Assembly: GCF_041860085.1 (NCBI RefSeq)
Contig: NZ_CP124747.1
Span: 2,790,001 to 2,854,000 of the forward strand
Length of the DNA stretch: 64,000 bases
Direction of reading: 5' to 3'
Source: Schlesneria sp. DSM 10557
GTDB taxonomy: Bacteria > Planctomycetota > Planctomycetia > Planctomycetales > Planctomycetaceae
The translations under genes were made by a program, and so were the position numbers. The notes beneath the pieces were generated by a model. That model had not been told where the DNA came from. It ran no database searches and saw only the letters and a list, made by a program, of their open reading frames with translations. Numbering within the stretch: the stretch's first letter is position 1; the number at the start of each line of letters is the position of its first letter. Below, one piece after another: positions 24,366-33,411 of the stretch.

Positions 24366-24492
24366 CACCATCCACGGACCACATAAGATGAAGCCCTAGT
24401 TACGAGAGGTTAGGACAATATCCGTCCGCAATACCATCTCCATAGGTGAAGTTCATCTCGGAACGGCGTCCGCCAGCGGTCCGTGGATGGTG
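24366..24492. repeat. 127-bp MITE-like unit with 15-bp inverted repeats
   Basis: CACCATCCACGGACC (24366-24380) is repeated exactly in reverse complement at 24478-24492. A CATT tetranucleotide lies just outside each end (with an A/T difference after it), which could be a target duplication. No gene lies inside. It sits in the leader of the FAAL gene, so it could affect that gene's transcription. Alternative: a regulatory stem-loop with a ~97-base loop. Confidence 0.4.
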
Positions 24493-24626
24493 CATTTTTA
24501 TTCCGCTCTTCTTCCCTGCGCAGGCGATTCAATCATCCCTCCCGGCTCGCTGCGGCATGGTGGGGATCCACTTGCGGAGTTCGCATCCACACCGGATAGT
24601 TCCTGTGAAGACAGGAGACGGTGCCG

Positions 24627-26348
24627 ATGCGATCAATCTACTCATGCCTGGTGGATACGGCCGTTAGACAGCCTGATAAGCCGTTGTACGTGTTCCCTGA
24701 GACCCGGTGGAACTCGGCAGCCTCGCTGACTTACTCGCTGCTGGCAGAACGGGCCGCTGGCGCCGCCAGAGCCATCTCCTCTCAGACTCATCCCGGTGAT
24801 CGTGCGCTGTTGTTGTTTCCCACGGGGACGGAATTCTGCGAAGCGTTTCTCGGCTGCGTCGCCTGTGGCGTGGTTCCCGTGCCGCTCAGAATTCCCAATT
24901 TGCGCCGCAATGCGGGATCACTCGACGAAATCTGTCACGATTGCGCACCGACGCTGATGCTCGCGGACGACGGGACAGCCAGGTTATGGCGAACCGACCA
25001 GCAACTCTCCCCCGCGCTCGCGCCGCTGCCCGTGATGACCGCGAATGAATGGCGTGGCGCGCCGAGCGAGTTTCCGACGTTTACCTGCGCTCCACACGAC
25101 ACTGTCTTCCTGCAATATACATCGGGGTCGACGGCGAGACCCAAAGGGGTGCAGATCACTCACGCGAATCTCCTCGCCAATATGACTATGATTCGGGACC
25201 AGATGCAGGTTCGAACGGGTGAGGATTCGTCGGTGACCTGGCTGCCGCATTACCACGATATGGGGTTGGTCGGGAGCTATCTCACCACCATCTTCACGAA
25301 TCTGACTTGCACCTGTCTGCCCCCTGAGGAATTTGCGTTCCGTCCAGCGAGCTGGCTGCAGGCCATCGCGGCGCAGCGGGCCAATATCTGTGGCGGCCCC
25401 GACTTCGGTTACCGACTTTGCGTTGAAAAGATAAGCGATGAAGAAATGTCGGGCCTCGACCTCTCCTCGTGGCGGGTAGCGTTTGTGGGAGCCGAACGGA
25501 TCCGCGAGGAGACATTACGCCTGTTCGCCAGCCGTTTCTCTCCCTGGGGCTTCGGCGAAAGCTCTTTCTTTCCCTGTTATGGACTGGGCGAAGCAACGCT
25601 GATGGCCACCGGCGGGCCTGCAGGCAATGGGGTGATTGTCCGCGCGGTCAGCAAGCGGGGCCTGGCAGAGAATCGGATTGAACCGGCCCCTAGTCGCGAC
25701 GACGAATTACAGATTGTTGGCAGCGGCGCGACCTTCGCCAGCTCAACCGTTTCGATACGAGATCCTGAAACAGGAACGCCATTGGCCGAGGGGTCGATTG
25801 GCGAAATTCATCTCTGCAGTGAATCCGTCACCCCCGGCTACTTCCAGAGAGACGATCTGACTCCCTCCCTTTTTCGCGATGTCAGCGAGAATGGAGAACA
25901 GCGCAGGTTCCTCAGGACCGGCGATCTGGGATTCCTTTCCGATCAGTATCTCTTCGTGACGGGACGGCTGAAGGAACTGATTATTGTCCGAGGAAGAAAC
26001 CTTTATCCGGAAGACGTTGAACACGTGGTCCAGTCGGCTCACCCGTCGCTACAGCCGCGTGGAACCGTCGCCTTCTCGGTGGACCAGAATGGTCTCGAAG
26101 CATTGGTCATTGCGAGTGAGCTGAAACGAACGGCGAGGGAGCCCGAATCATTCGAAGAGATACTGGGCGCAATCCGATCTGCGGTAGCACTCTCTTTTGG
26201 GATCAGTCCTGCAGAAATTGTGTTGCTCCGGCAAGCTTCGGTGCCACGGACGAGTAGTGGCAAACCCCGGCGATTGATGGTGCGGGAGAGCTATCTCAAG
26301 GGAACTCTGGAAATGATTCCTTCGACGCAAGCGAGTGCTGAGTCGTGA
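24627..26348 (+). CDS. Fatty acyl-AMP ligase (FAAL)
   Basis: 573 residues. The ATG at 24627 is favoured because AGGAG lies nine bases before it; a GTG two codons upstream is too close. Motifs of the adenylate-forming superfamily are present: YTSGSTARPKGVQITH (P loop, A3), WLPHYHDMGLVGSYL and ICGGPDFGYRLC (both typical of FAAL/DIP2 rather than acyl-CoA ligases), GLGEATLM, TGDLGFL and GRLKELIIVRGRNLYPEDVE. The enzyme would activate a fatty acid as acyl-AMP and load it on an acyl carrier protein. One ACP gene lies at 32996-33286. The next gene is convergent with 8 bp between stops. Confidence 0.93.
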   Translation: MRSIYSCLVDTAVRQPDKPLYVFPETRWNSAASLTYSLLAERAAGAARAISSQTHPGDRALLLFPTGTEFCEAFLGCVACGVVPVPLRIPNLRRNAGSLDEICHDCAPTLMLADDGTARLWRTDQQLSPALAPLPVMTANEWRGAPSEFPTFTCAPHDTVFLQYTSGSTARPKGVQITHANLLANMTMIRDQMQVRTGEDSSVTWLPHYHDMGLVGSYLTTIFTNLTCTCLPPEEFAFRPASWLQAIAAQRANICGGPDFGYRLCVEKISDEEMSGLDLSSWRVAFVGAERIREETLRLFASRFSPWGFGESSFFPCYGLGEATLMATGGPAGNGVIVRAVSKRGLAENRIEPAPSRDDELQIVGSGATFASSTVSIRDPETGTPLAEGSIGEIHLCSESVTPGYFQRDDLTPSLFRDVSENGEQRRFLRTGDLGFLSDQYLFVTGRLKELIIVRGRNLYPEDVEHVVQSAHPSLQPRGTVAFSVDQNGLEALVIASELKRTAREPESFEEILGAIRSAVALSFGISPAEIVLLRQASVPRTSSGKPRRLMVRESYLKGTLEMIPSTQASAES

Positions 26349-26356
26349 AAGGACTT

Positions 26357-27859
26357 TCAGCCGAGCAGTTCCCCAATCACAGATCCATTATCAATCAGCC
26401 GGGTTGGTCGCTGGCGCAGATCAGGAATCGTCGTCTCAAGGTCGATACCCTTGATGTGGTACATGGTTGAGAGAATATCTTCGGGCGACACGGGCCGCTC
26501 CTTCACAAACGCGCCCGTCGCATCCGAGGCCCCGACCACACAACCCGGTTTGATTCCTGCTCCTGCGAGCATCACGCTGTAGACAGACGACCAATGGTCG
26601 CGTCCTCCACCCCGGATGTGAGTGTCAATCTTGGGAGTTCGACCGTGCTCCGTCAGACACATGACCAGAGTTTCCTCCAGCAGGCCCCGTTCTTCCAGAT
26701 CCAGCAGCAAGGTACTCATCGCCGCATCAAAGCTCGGCAGCAGTTCGTCGCCGAGCCGGGTGAAGTGGTCGAAGTGTGTATCCCAGGCAGTGTTCACGAC
26801 TTCGAATTCGTCCCAGAAGACCGATACGATCCGGCACCCCGCTTCCAGCAGCCTGCGGCCAGTCAGCGCGGACTGGCCGAACAGCGTCATGCCGTAGCGT
26901 TCCCGCAACGATGCCGGTTCCAGTCCGATATCCAGCGCGTCACGCACCCTGGCCGACGTGATCATGGAATAGGCTTTGGCCGCGAAGCGATCATGTCCCT
27001 TCCCTGCCGACAGATCGTTGAGGTACGCCTTTTGATCATCGAACTGTCTGACCAGACTTCTTCGCCGGTTCAATCGGTCCAGCGTGATTCCATCACGCAG
27101 TTGCGCTTCCTTCGAGACTTTGAGCCGGCTTTCAGGAGTGATACCCAGGTACGGGTCGGCGACGTCGACATCCTTCAACCCGTGGAAGAAGGAAACACGC
27201 GGGACGGTCCTGGTCGCTTTGCCATGGAATTCCGTCCAGACCGGGTTGTAGCCGTGTCCCAGAAAGGATGCGTACGGCCCCGCGCGCCGCGAGAAGGGGG
27301 CAAAGGCGCTAAACTGCCAGGGAAGTGCCATATTGCGAGGCACATCCGTCGGATCTTCGGCCCCTCCCTGATCCGCCAGATAATCCAGTACGCTGCCAAA
27401 GAACGGACGATGCCGTGAGTCGAAAGGATTCGTCTCGTTCGAGAAATCGATCGCCGGAGCCCCAGTCAGTGTATAGAGGTTCGAGTGATTATTGTGGGGA
27501 TGCGTCATCGACCGAACCAGTGCCATCCGGTCTGTCAGGCAAGCCAGTTTGGGAAGCTGGTCACAGATCGATGTCCCGGCAACGGCAGTGGAAATGGCTC
27601 CGAACTTCCCCCGGATCCCTTCGGGTGCCTCTGGCTTGGGATCCCAGGTCTCAAACTGGGAAGCAGCCCCCTGCAGGTAGATCAGCAAGACATTTCTCGC
27701 CTTGCCGAATCCATCCGAGGTGGAAATGGCCTGAGGGGCTCCCTGAGCTTCGAGACAAAGGAGTTGCGGGAGTCCCAGGGAAGCCGCTCCGATTTCCAGA
27801 ACCTTCCTGCGATTGCAGTGCGCTGCAAAGGGATTCAGTGAGCCGAGGATCTGGAACAT
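26357..27859 (-). CDS. DUF1501 protein (sulfatase/alkaline-phosphatase fold), first copy
   Basis: 500 residues from the ATG at 27859, which has GGAGGGG six bases upstream. It contains the DUF1501 signature blocks: NRRKVLEIGAASLGLPQLL (Tat-like leader with adjacent Arg residues), AGPYASFLGHGYNPVWTEF, TLVMCLTEHGRTPKID, and GGRDHWSSVYSVMLAGAGIKPG. The family is abundant in planctomycetes, usually as a pair with a DUF1549/DUF1553 cytochrome-type protein, which is missing here. It is exported and related to alkaline phosphatase-type hydrolases, but its substrate is unknown. It converges on the FAAL gene. Confidence 0.92.
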   Translation of the reverse strand: MFQILGSLNPFAAHCNRRKVLEIGAASLGLPQLLCLEAQGAPQAISTSDGFGKARNVLLIYLQGAASQFETWDPKPEAPEGIRGKFGAISTAVAGTSICDQLPKLACLTDRMALVRSMTHPHNNHSNLYTLTGAPAIDFSNETNPFDSRHRPFFGSVLDYLADQGGAEDPTDVPRNMALPWQFSAFAPFSRRAGPYASFLGHGYNPVWTEFHGKATRTVPRVSFFHGLKDVDVADPYLGITPESRLKVSKEAQLRDGITLDRLNRRRSLVRQFDDQKAYLNDLSAGKGHDRFAAKAYSMITSARVRDALDIGLEPASLRERYGMTLFGQSALTGRRLLEAGCRIVSVFWDEFEVVNTAWDTHFDHFTRLGDELLPSFDAAMSTLLLDLEERGLLEETLVMCLTEHGRTPKIDTHIRGGGRDHWSSVYSVMLAGAGIKPGCVVGASDATGAFVKERPVSPEDILSTMYHIKGIDLETTIPDLRQRPTRLIDNGSVIGELLG

Positions 27860-28090
27860 GAGCCCCTCCTGCCAAAGCATGGCGAGCGGTACTGCCGCAT
27901 CGAATTGCTGGAATTACATCAAACGGGGAACTGCAAAAGCGACCATGACAATTCCATCGTAGCCGCAGACAGGAAAGGAATCGATGACCTTCTGAGACCA
28001 AATCAAGGCAGTCCCGTTCCACCTCTTGATACCACACTTAAATCCCACAGCCGCATCGGGGACGGGTGCTCGACATCTGCCTCGCGGGAC

Positions 28091-28654
28091 TCAGATTTCC
28101 AGTTTCGGTTGTGTTTTGAAGGGTGCCGGCGTCTGCGGATTCGCAATTTTTTTCTCACCCATCCGGCGTGCCCCTTCTTGTGTCGCCTTCGACCCCTTCA
28201 GGTTCAGTGACATCAGACAATAAAAGTTCGAGAGACTGTCCAGTCCGGCATCGGTGATCGGGGTTTGAGACAAATTCAGGATCACAGTTTTCTGGAGAAC
28301 GTTGCCGGCGTCGAGTTCGGCAAGTTGTTCGTCGGTGATCGACGTATTGCTGAGGTTGAGATCAAAGACCGGGTCGTTCTGAGCGACTTCAATCATCTCG
28401 GAAATCAATTTCTCGCTGAGCGTGGCTCCGGAAAGATCGATCATCCAGCCCACCATATGGAAGCCGTACATCGACTTGCCTTCTTTCCTGGCGCTACCTC
28501 CGGCATTGGAAATCAGCCCCTCAAACGTCGATTCTCGTTGCTTGAACTTTTCGTATTCGCTCGGGCCCGACATCAGTCCGCAGCCAGACGATACCACGAG
28601 GAAAAGAGCGACGAGCGATGTCCTGGCAGGGGACGAGTTGCGGTGCAATGACAT
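28091..28654 (-). CDS. Small lipoprotein with leucine-rich-repeat-like segment
   Basis: 187 residues. The N terminus is a signal sequence (SLVALFLVVSSGC) with a Cys that could carry lipid, although the residues before it (SSG) match the lipobox only loosely. Residues ~85-165 read as LRR-type turns (VFDLNLSNTSITDEQLAEL, TVILNLSQTPITDAGLDSLSNF, LMSLNLKGSKATQEGARRM). This is the short LRR form common in planctomycete surface proteins. It may bind a partner on the cell surface. It follows the DUF1559 gene on the same strand with a 335-bp gap. Confidence 0.7.
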   Translation of the reverse strand: MSLHRNSSPARTSLVALFLVVSSGCGLMSGPSEYEKFKQRESTFEGLISNAGGSARKEGKSMYGFHMVGWMIDLSGATLSEKLISEMIEVAQNDPVFDLNLSNTSITDEQLAELDAGNVLQKTVILNLSQTPITDAGLDSLSNFYCLMSLNLKGSKATQEGARRMGEKKIANPQTPAPFKTQPKLEI

Positions 28655-28989
28655 AGACTTTCTCCAAACAATCTCTGGTCGAAAACCACGGGGGTGCGGA
28701 AATCTCGAGGTCCGGCCGTCTCAAGTTGCCGCTATCGAACACGCAGGCCTGGTCGATCGAGACCCTGCCCCAGTGAAGTTCCAGACCGTTGAATTCCGGT
28801 AAACCCGTTCAGATCCATTCGCTCGACTGACTGCCAGAGCCCCTGGAAAGCGCCTCATTCGCGAAACCCCAGGACGAGGATGGCAGTCGCCCCTGTCTCG
28901 CTGGGGTCCTCTCTCGTCTGGGGCCAGGGAGGTCGCGCCCTGCCGGCAGTTCTTCTGCGCTCCGTTCGCCGATAGGCCGGACGAGCAAA
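28655..28989. other. Non-coding gap of 335 bp
   Basis: Between the DUF1559 gene and the lipoprotein gene, both on the minus strand. No coding frame or strong terminator is convincing; it probably holds the lipoprotein gene's promoter and the 3' end of the DUF1559 transcript. Confidence 0.4.
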
Positions 28990-29970
28990 TTAAAATTCGC
29001 CAATGACCCGTCCGTCGCTGATCGAGCCCAGCAGGTGATAGATGCCGACATCGTCATAGCTGTTGGGAAGATCATTCCATTGAATATTTTCACTGATGAA
29101 TCGCACAGAGCCATCGGCCATGGCAAATTGAGCACCACCCGTATGTGCACTGCCGAACGCAATCAACGGCTGGTCGGTTGCCGAGGTGCTGCCCACGACA
29201 TCACTATGCGTCCCGGCGTTCATCTGGAATTCGGTTTTCCCGGCCAGAGCCCAGACGTTCGTGATTCCGTCACAGGAAAGTTCCTGCCCGGCCCAGACGC
29301 CCGCCCAGGGCCCCGCAGGGGCCGTCTGTTTGGCCCACTTCACGCTGCTTCGCTCACCGAGCATAATCGTGTTCGAGATGCCGTCGGTAATTTTGGCAAT
29401 CGATACGGCACCTCCGCCGCTCCGGAAGATTCCATCACTATCGTGATTGCCGTTGCAGGCCAGGTAGTTCGACTTACCAAAGTTCAAGGTCTGAGAGAGG
29501 ATCATACCGCTGCAAAGTCCACCGGTCGATTTTTGCAGGAACGGGCGATTGACGTTGATGGGACCAACCGGGTCGCTGGGGCAGACAAACGCCGCTTTTG
29601 GCGACGAAAGCAGGGCTTGCCGAGCAGGATCGTTAGCAGCCTGCTCAAGCATTTGCGTGCTGATATTGAGCTGTGTGTAGAGTGGCGCTTGATCCATGTA
29701 AGGGAGAATCATCACCGACCAGGCCCAGGCAGAGTTCGGCAGACCGATATTAATGTATTGCGCCTCGGGAAAATTCAGGAACGTGTCGTGATAGTTGTGC
29801 AGAGCCAGTGCGAGCTGTTTGAGATTATTCTTACATTGTGTTCTTCGGGCCGCCTCACGTGCCTGCTGGACTGCAGGAAGGAGAAGAGCGATCAATACAG
29901 CGATAATGGCAATCACCACCAGTAGCTCAATCAACGTGAAGCCGCGTTGCCGACGTGCGTAAGCCTTCAT
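28990..29970 (-). CDS. DUF1559 pseudopilin-like protein
   Basis: 326 residues. The N terminus RQRGFTLIELLVVIAIIAVLIALLLPAVQQAREAARR, given here in part as GFTLIELLVVIAIIAVL, is the type IV pilin/type II secretion pseudopilin signal (cleaved after Gly; methylated Phe). The family-specific blocks are CKNNLKQLALALHNYHD and, at the C terminus, HTGGAQFAMADGSVRFISE, the H-X9-DG motif. This family is one of the largest in planctomycetes; members are exported and presumably form pseudopili or surface structures. The stretch CDGITNV suggests a disulfide with another Cys. Solitary gene. Confidence 0.95.
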   Translation of the reverse strand: MKAYARRQRGFTLIELLVVIAIIAVLIALLLPAVQQAREAARRTQCKNNLKQLALALHNYHDTFLNFPEAQYINIGLPNSAWAWSVMILPYMDQAPLYTQLNISTQMLEQAANDPARQALLSSPKAAFVCPSDPVGPINVNRPFLQKSTGGLCSGMILSQTLNFGKSNYLACNGNHDSDGIFRSGGGAVSIAKITDGISNTIMLGERSSVKWAKQTAPAGPWAGVWAGQELSCDGITNVWALAGKTEFQMNAGTHSDVVGSTSATDQPLIAFGSAHTGGAQFAMADGSVRFISENIQWNDLPNSYDDVGIYHLLGSISDGRVIGEF

Positions 29971-30302
29971 CTGGTTTCTCCATTTCCTGAAAATTGAATA
30001 ATGACAATACGCCGCGCGGAGACGCAGGCCCCGGCGGCTTTCGCGGAAACTAGAAGCGATCAGCTAAGATTTGATGAGCAAGACAGGTTGCGATTGGGAG
30101 ACAGCAACCTTAATCGAGCATAAAACGAACCTGATGTTTGTCAAGACGGAGGGTACGTTTTTCCACTAACACTTAATCCCGGTCGCTACCAGAACACAAC
30201 ACGGAAGCAGGAAACACCCTCCTGACAATCATCGGTGCCGGGCGTCGGGTAATGGCCGATATTCACAAGCATGGAAAGCAATGATTGCAGAAACGTGTCT
30301 TC
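29971..30302. other. Non-coding gap of 332 bp
   Basis: Between the MBOAT-SGNH gene (stop at 30303, minus strand) and the DUF1559 start at 29970. AT content is raised near 30100-30180, consistent with the DUF1559 promoter. I see no coding frame or clear structured RNA. Confidence 0.4.
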
Positions 30303-32846
30303 TCAAGGAACGGTCGTTCCGTTCCGATGACAATCCTCAGGCAGCGTTTGCGGGTTCGACTGAACCTGGTTCAGCAGCGCCTCAGCAATGAGCGTATGAC
30401 CATGCGCATTCGGGTGGTACTCGGTGCCGGGGAACAGTCCAGTCTCTCCTTTCGTCCAGCCAGAAAGATCACAAACGATAAATCCTGCCTCAGTTGCGAT
30501 CGGAGACAGTTTTTCGCGGATCTCGCGATCGTCGGCACCGGGAACCGGGAGATAGATCCAGACAGGAACCGCTTTGAATCTCCGGCACTCGTCTACAATG
30601 GTCAGATAGCAGGCACGCAGGATCTCTTCGTTGAAACGAGTCAGCCGACTTAGCACCTCACCCGGCGGCTGACGTGATGTCACTCCCGCCTGTGTGGCGA
30701 CTTCTTTCAGAGGAACAGAGGGAAGTTCCTTGCCATACGAGACAAGTTGCGCCAGAGGTGTCGCTAACTCATTGAATTCGTCCTGGTGCGCAAAGTAAAA
30801 GACGGCGTCAGGCGAGAATCCAAACACCTTCCGCTGGATGCGCACCGTCCGTTGAACCGCCCACTGCTTTCCAACGCCGAAGTTGAGGACTTCAAACCGG
30901 TGTGCGGAACCGGGAATCGCCTGATTCAGCAGATTCTCAAACTGACGGGAAAAAACCGTGTCATCCGCAACGCCATAACCCATCACAATACTGGAACCCA
31001 CGACAGCGATTCGACAGGTCCCCTCGGGCTTCTGAAACGTTAACGAATTTCGATCACGCATCCCGAATTCGTTCACCGAGAATGGCTGACCATCCAGCTC
31101 CGTCCGTATCCCCGGAATCAGTTCGACTCCCTGGTAGACATCGGCCTGCCGGGAAATCTTGAGGAACCCTTCCCCCTGTCGCTGCTGCGGGCCGTCGACC
31201 GTGAACAGCGAACTGAGCAGCGGTCCTGCCTGAATTGCTGCGGTATTCAGGTCTTCATAGTAGCTTTGCAGCTTCTCTCCCGCCGCAAGTTCCAATGTGG
31301 GATCGTGACGGAACTGACTAATCGCTCGGACAAATTCGTCTGGCAGCAGACCAGAAAAACCGGGCGAGATGAATGCGATCATCAGACTCAGAAACGCCAG
31401 ATGCAGACTGACGGAACGGCGGAACGTCTGATCGACAACGGCTCCGTCTCGACCAGGGCCGGTGACTTCGCGTTTCAGCGGCCCGCCCGATTCCGTGACT
31501 CCGGCGAGTTGCTTCCCCTCCTCCCGTTGCCCTGACAACCACAGCAAGATGGTCCCCAATCCGACCACAATCAACAGCACCATCAGCACCCGGGCAATCC
31601 CCGGCACCGCGTCGGCTCGCTCTAAGGCGCTCGCAACCAACTGCAGAAAGCCGGGCTTGGTCCAGCAGGACCAGAAGATGCTGACAAGACAGAACATCCC
31701 CACCGTCTGCACCGACGTCACGAACGCTCGCAGAAATGGAGACTGGTAGACAACAGGGTGACGTCGCGAATCCAGCAAGCTGTTCACAGCGACCAGTAAC
31801 CCTGTTCCCAGCCAGAGGCAACCATCGTTAACGGTCAGCGGAAATCGTCCCAGCAGCCAAAATGTCTGCCACGAGTGAAGCACCCAGGTGCTCAGGAAAA
31901 CCAGCAACACACTCACAAACATGGCATAGCTGATGGAAAGTCTGCGTCGTCGAAGTGCATAAAAGGAAGGATAGAACACGTACTTCGCCATGAAGTCCTT
32001 CCAGTAAATGTTGATCCTCCGCCAGATGTCGCTGAAGCTGGAGGCCAGAAAATAGCAATGATGTGTCCGAGGAAGGTTGAATCCGAACAGGTGCAGCAAA
32101 CCTGTCACGAGATGAAAATGCCCGGAAACCTGTAAGTACAACACATAATTCGTTGCCGCAAAGAGGGAGATCCGGGTGAACTCATAAAGTTCTGACAGGT
32201 CCGGAACAACATAAGCCTTCATGAAGCGGTAGATCAGTAAATGGACAAGTCCCCGGACGATCCATTCGACTCCGCGTTGATAAATCAACCATTCATCCTG
32301 GTCGTAACGCGTTGCCACAAAGGTCTTGAAATCGACGATGGGAAAGAGCGGAAAACAGGTGTTGGGCAGCATGAAGAAGTACGACAAGGCCCAGGCCACA
32401 GAAGGTGTCGTCTGTTGCCGGTGAGACTCGTAGACGAACGTGACCAGGCGAAACATGAACATCGACCCGAGGACAGGCCAGAACGGAAACGGATAGACGA
32501 CTCGCAGCGCCACCAGCAACGTCGCAGCGACGATCAAGAGTCCCACCCGCCAGGGGTGCGTCACGGGGAGATAGCAAATCCCGATTAAGAGTCCGCCGAT
32601 CCCCAGCACCGACAGGCCGTTGACGATACCGAGCACGAACAGCACACAGCCGACACAAAGCAACGCAAAGAAGGTGAGTCGCAGATCGGTACGTTGGCTC
32701 TTCGCCCGAACCGGCCCGCTGAAATGGGAATTGACTGCCGAAGCGGCCCCAGTCCCGTCAACGGAGCCGTCCGTTTCGGTTGGGCCATTGCGCTGAGCAG
32801 GGAGGCAGGCATGAATGGCAAACCCGGCGACAATCACGCAGAGCAC
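30303..32846 (-). CDS. MBOAT acyltransferase fused to SGNH hydrolase
   Basis: 847 residues from a GTG at 32846. The first ~500 residues hold about ten membrane segments of the MBOAT family (IWRRINIYWKDFMAKYVFYP, then STWVLHSWQTFWLLG with the conserved His). Residues ~590-840 are an SGNH/GDSL-type hydrolase: block I IAVVGSSIVMGYG, block III FGVGKQWAV, and block V YHPNAHGHTLIAEAL. The frame stays open with hydrophobic coding character (FLALLLELSLILAVVYSFEIERL) for another ~50 codons upstream, back into the ACP gene, but has no ATG, GTG or TTG there, so the real start is unclear. Likely role: transfer of an acyl group to an exported polymer or lipid. Confidence 0.82.
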   Translation of the reverse strand: MLCVIVAGFAIHACLPAQRNGPTETDGSVDGTGAASAVNSHFSGPVRAKSQRTDLRLTFFALLCVGCVLFVLGIVNGLSVLGIGGLLIGICYLPVTHPWRVGLLIVAATLLVALRVVYPFPFWPVLGSMFMFRLVTFVYESHRQQTTPSVAWALSYFFMLPNTCFPLFPIVDFKTFVATRYDQDEWLIYQRGVEWIVRGLVHLLIYRFMKAYVVPDLSELYEFTRISLFAATNYVLYLQVSGHFHLVTGLLHLFGFNLPRTHHCYFLASSFSDIWRRINIYWKDFMAKYVFYPSFYALRRRRLSISYAMFVSVLLVFLSTWVLHSWQTFWLLGRFPLTVNDGCLWLGTGLLVAVNSLLDSRRHPVVYQSPFLRAFVTSVQTVGMFCLVSIFWSCWTKPGFLQLVASALERADAVPGIARVLMVLLIVVGLGTILLWLSGQREEGKQLAGVTESGGPLKREVTGPGRDGAVVDQTFRRSVSLHLAFLSLMIAFISPGFSGLLPDEFVRAISQFRHDPTLELAAGEKLQSYYEDLNTAAIQAGPLLSSLFTVDGPQQRQGEGFLKISRQADVYQGVELIPGIRTELDGQPFSVNEFGMRDRNSLTFQKPEGTCRIAVVGSSIVMGYGVADDTVFSRQFENLLNQAIPGSAHRFEVLNFGVGKQWAVQRTVRIQRKVFGFSPDAVFYFAHQDEFNELATPLAQLVSYGKELPSVPLKEVATQAGVTSRQPPGEVLSRLTRFNEEILRACYLTIVDECRRFKAVPVWIYLPVPGADDREIREKLSPIATEAGFIVCDLSGWTKGETGLFPGTEYHPNAHGHTLIAEALLNQVQSNPQTLPEDCHRNGTTVP

Positions 32847-32995
32847 CGGGAAGAAATGCCTCAGTCGTTCAATCTCAAAGGAGTAGACGACGGCCAGAAT
32901 CAGGCTAAGTTCGAGCAGCAGAGCCAGAAATGGTACGACTCGACCGCTGTTGGCCTCGAAGAGTCGCTCATCGCTGACGGGAGTGACGTCGATGG

Positions 32996-33286
32996 CTACT
33001 TCCCCGTCAATTCCACCACCTGCTGTGCCAGTTCCTGAATCGTGATGTCATCTTCCAATGGGTTTCTGGGAAACCGGAATCCGCCCCAGTCCTCCAGTTC
33101 CGAGACCACCGACACCACCTGGATCGAATCGACGCCCAGCGACAATATCGACCGATCCACGGAGAGTTGCCCCGAGTCCACGCGCAGCTCTTTCGCTAAC
33201 CGATTGACGATCCACGATTGAATCTCATCAACGGATTTTCCGGCAGGCAGGGTCGATTGAGATATCGGCGCGATGGGGGAGTCCAT
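32996..33286 (-). CDS. Acyl carrier protein
   Basis: 96 residues. LGVDSIQVVSVVSELE contains the DSI site whose Ser carries the phosphopantetheine arm, and the helix pattern is that of an ACP/PCP. The N-terminal ~20 residues are a flexible leader. Type II FAS ACP usually has DSL; DSI is common in specialised carriers. It is upstream of the MBOAT-SGNH gene on the same strand, and the MBOAT frame runs into its 3' end, so the two are likely one unit. The FAAL 6.6 kb away is the obvious candidate to load it. Confidence 0.88.
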   Translation of the reverse strand: MDSPIAPISQSTLPAGKSVDEIQSWIVNRLAKELRVDSGQLSVDRSILSLGVDSIQVVSVVSELEDWGGFRFPRNPLEDDITIQELAQQVVELTGK

Positions 33287-33411
33287 AAACGCCAGTATTG
33301 TGGTCGTTCAGGGCTTACGCAAGTTATTTATGCGGCCCCGTAAGAGAGAGGCACTCCCACCGGGTTTATCCGTCGTGAAACAAAAAATCCGTTCAGCGCG
33401 CCCGATGGGTC

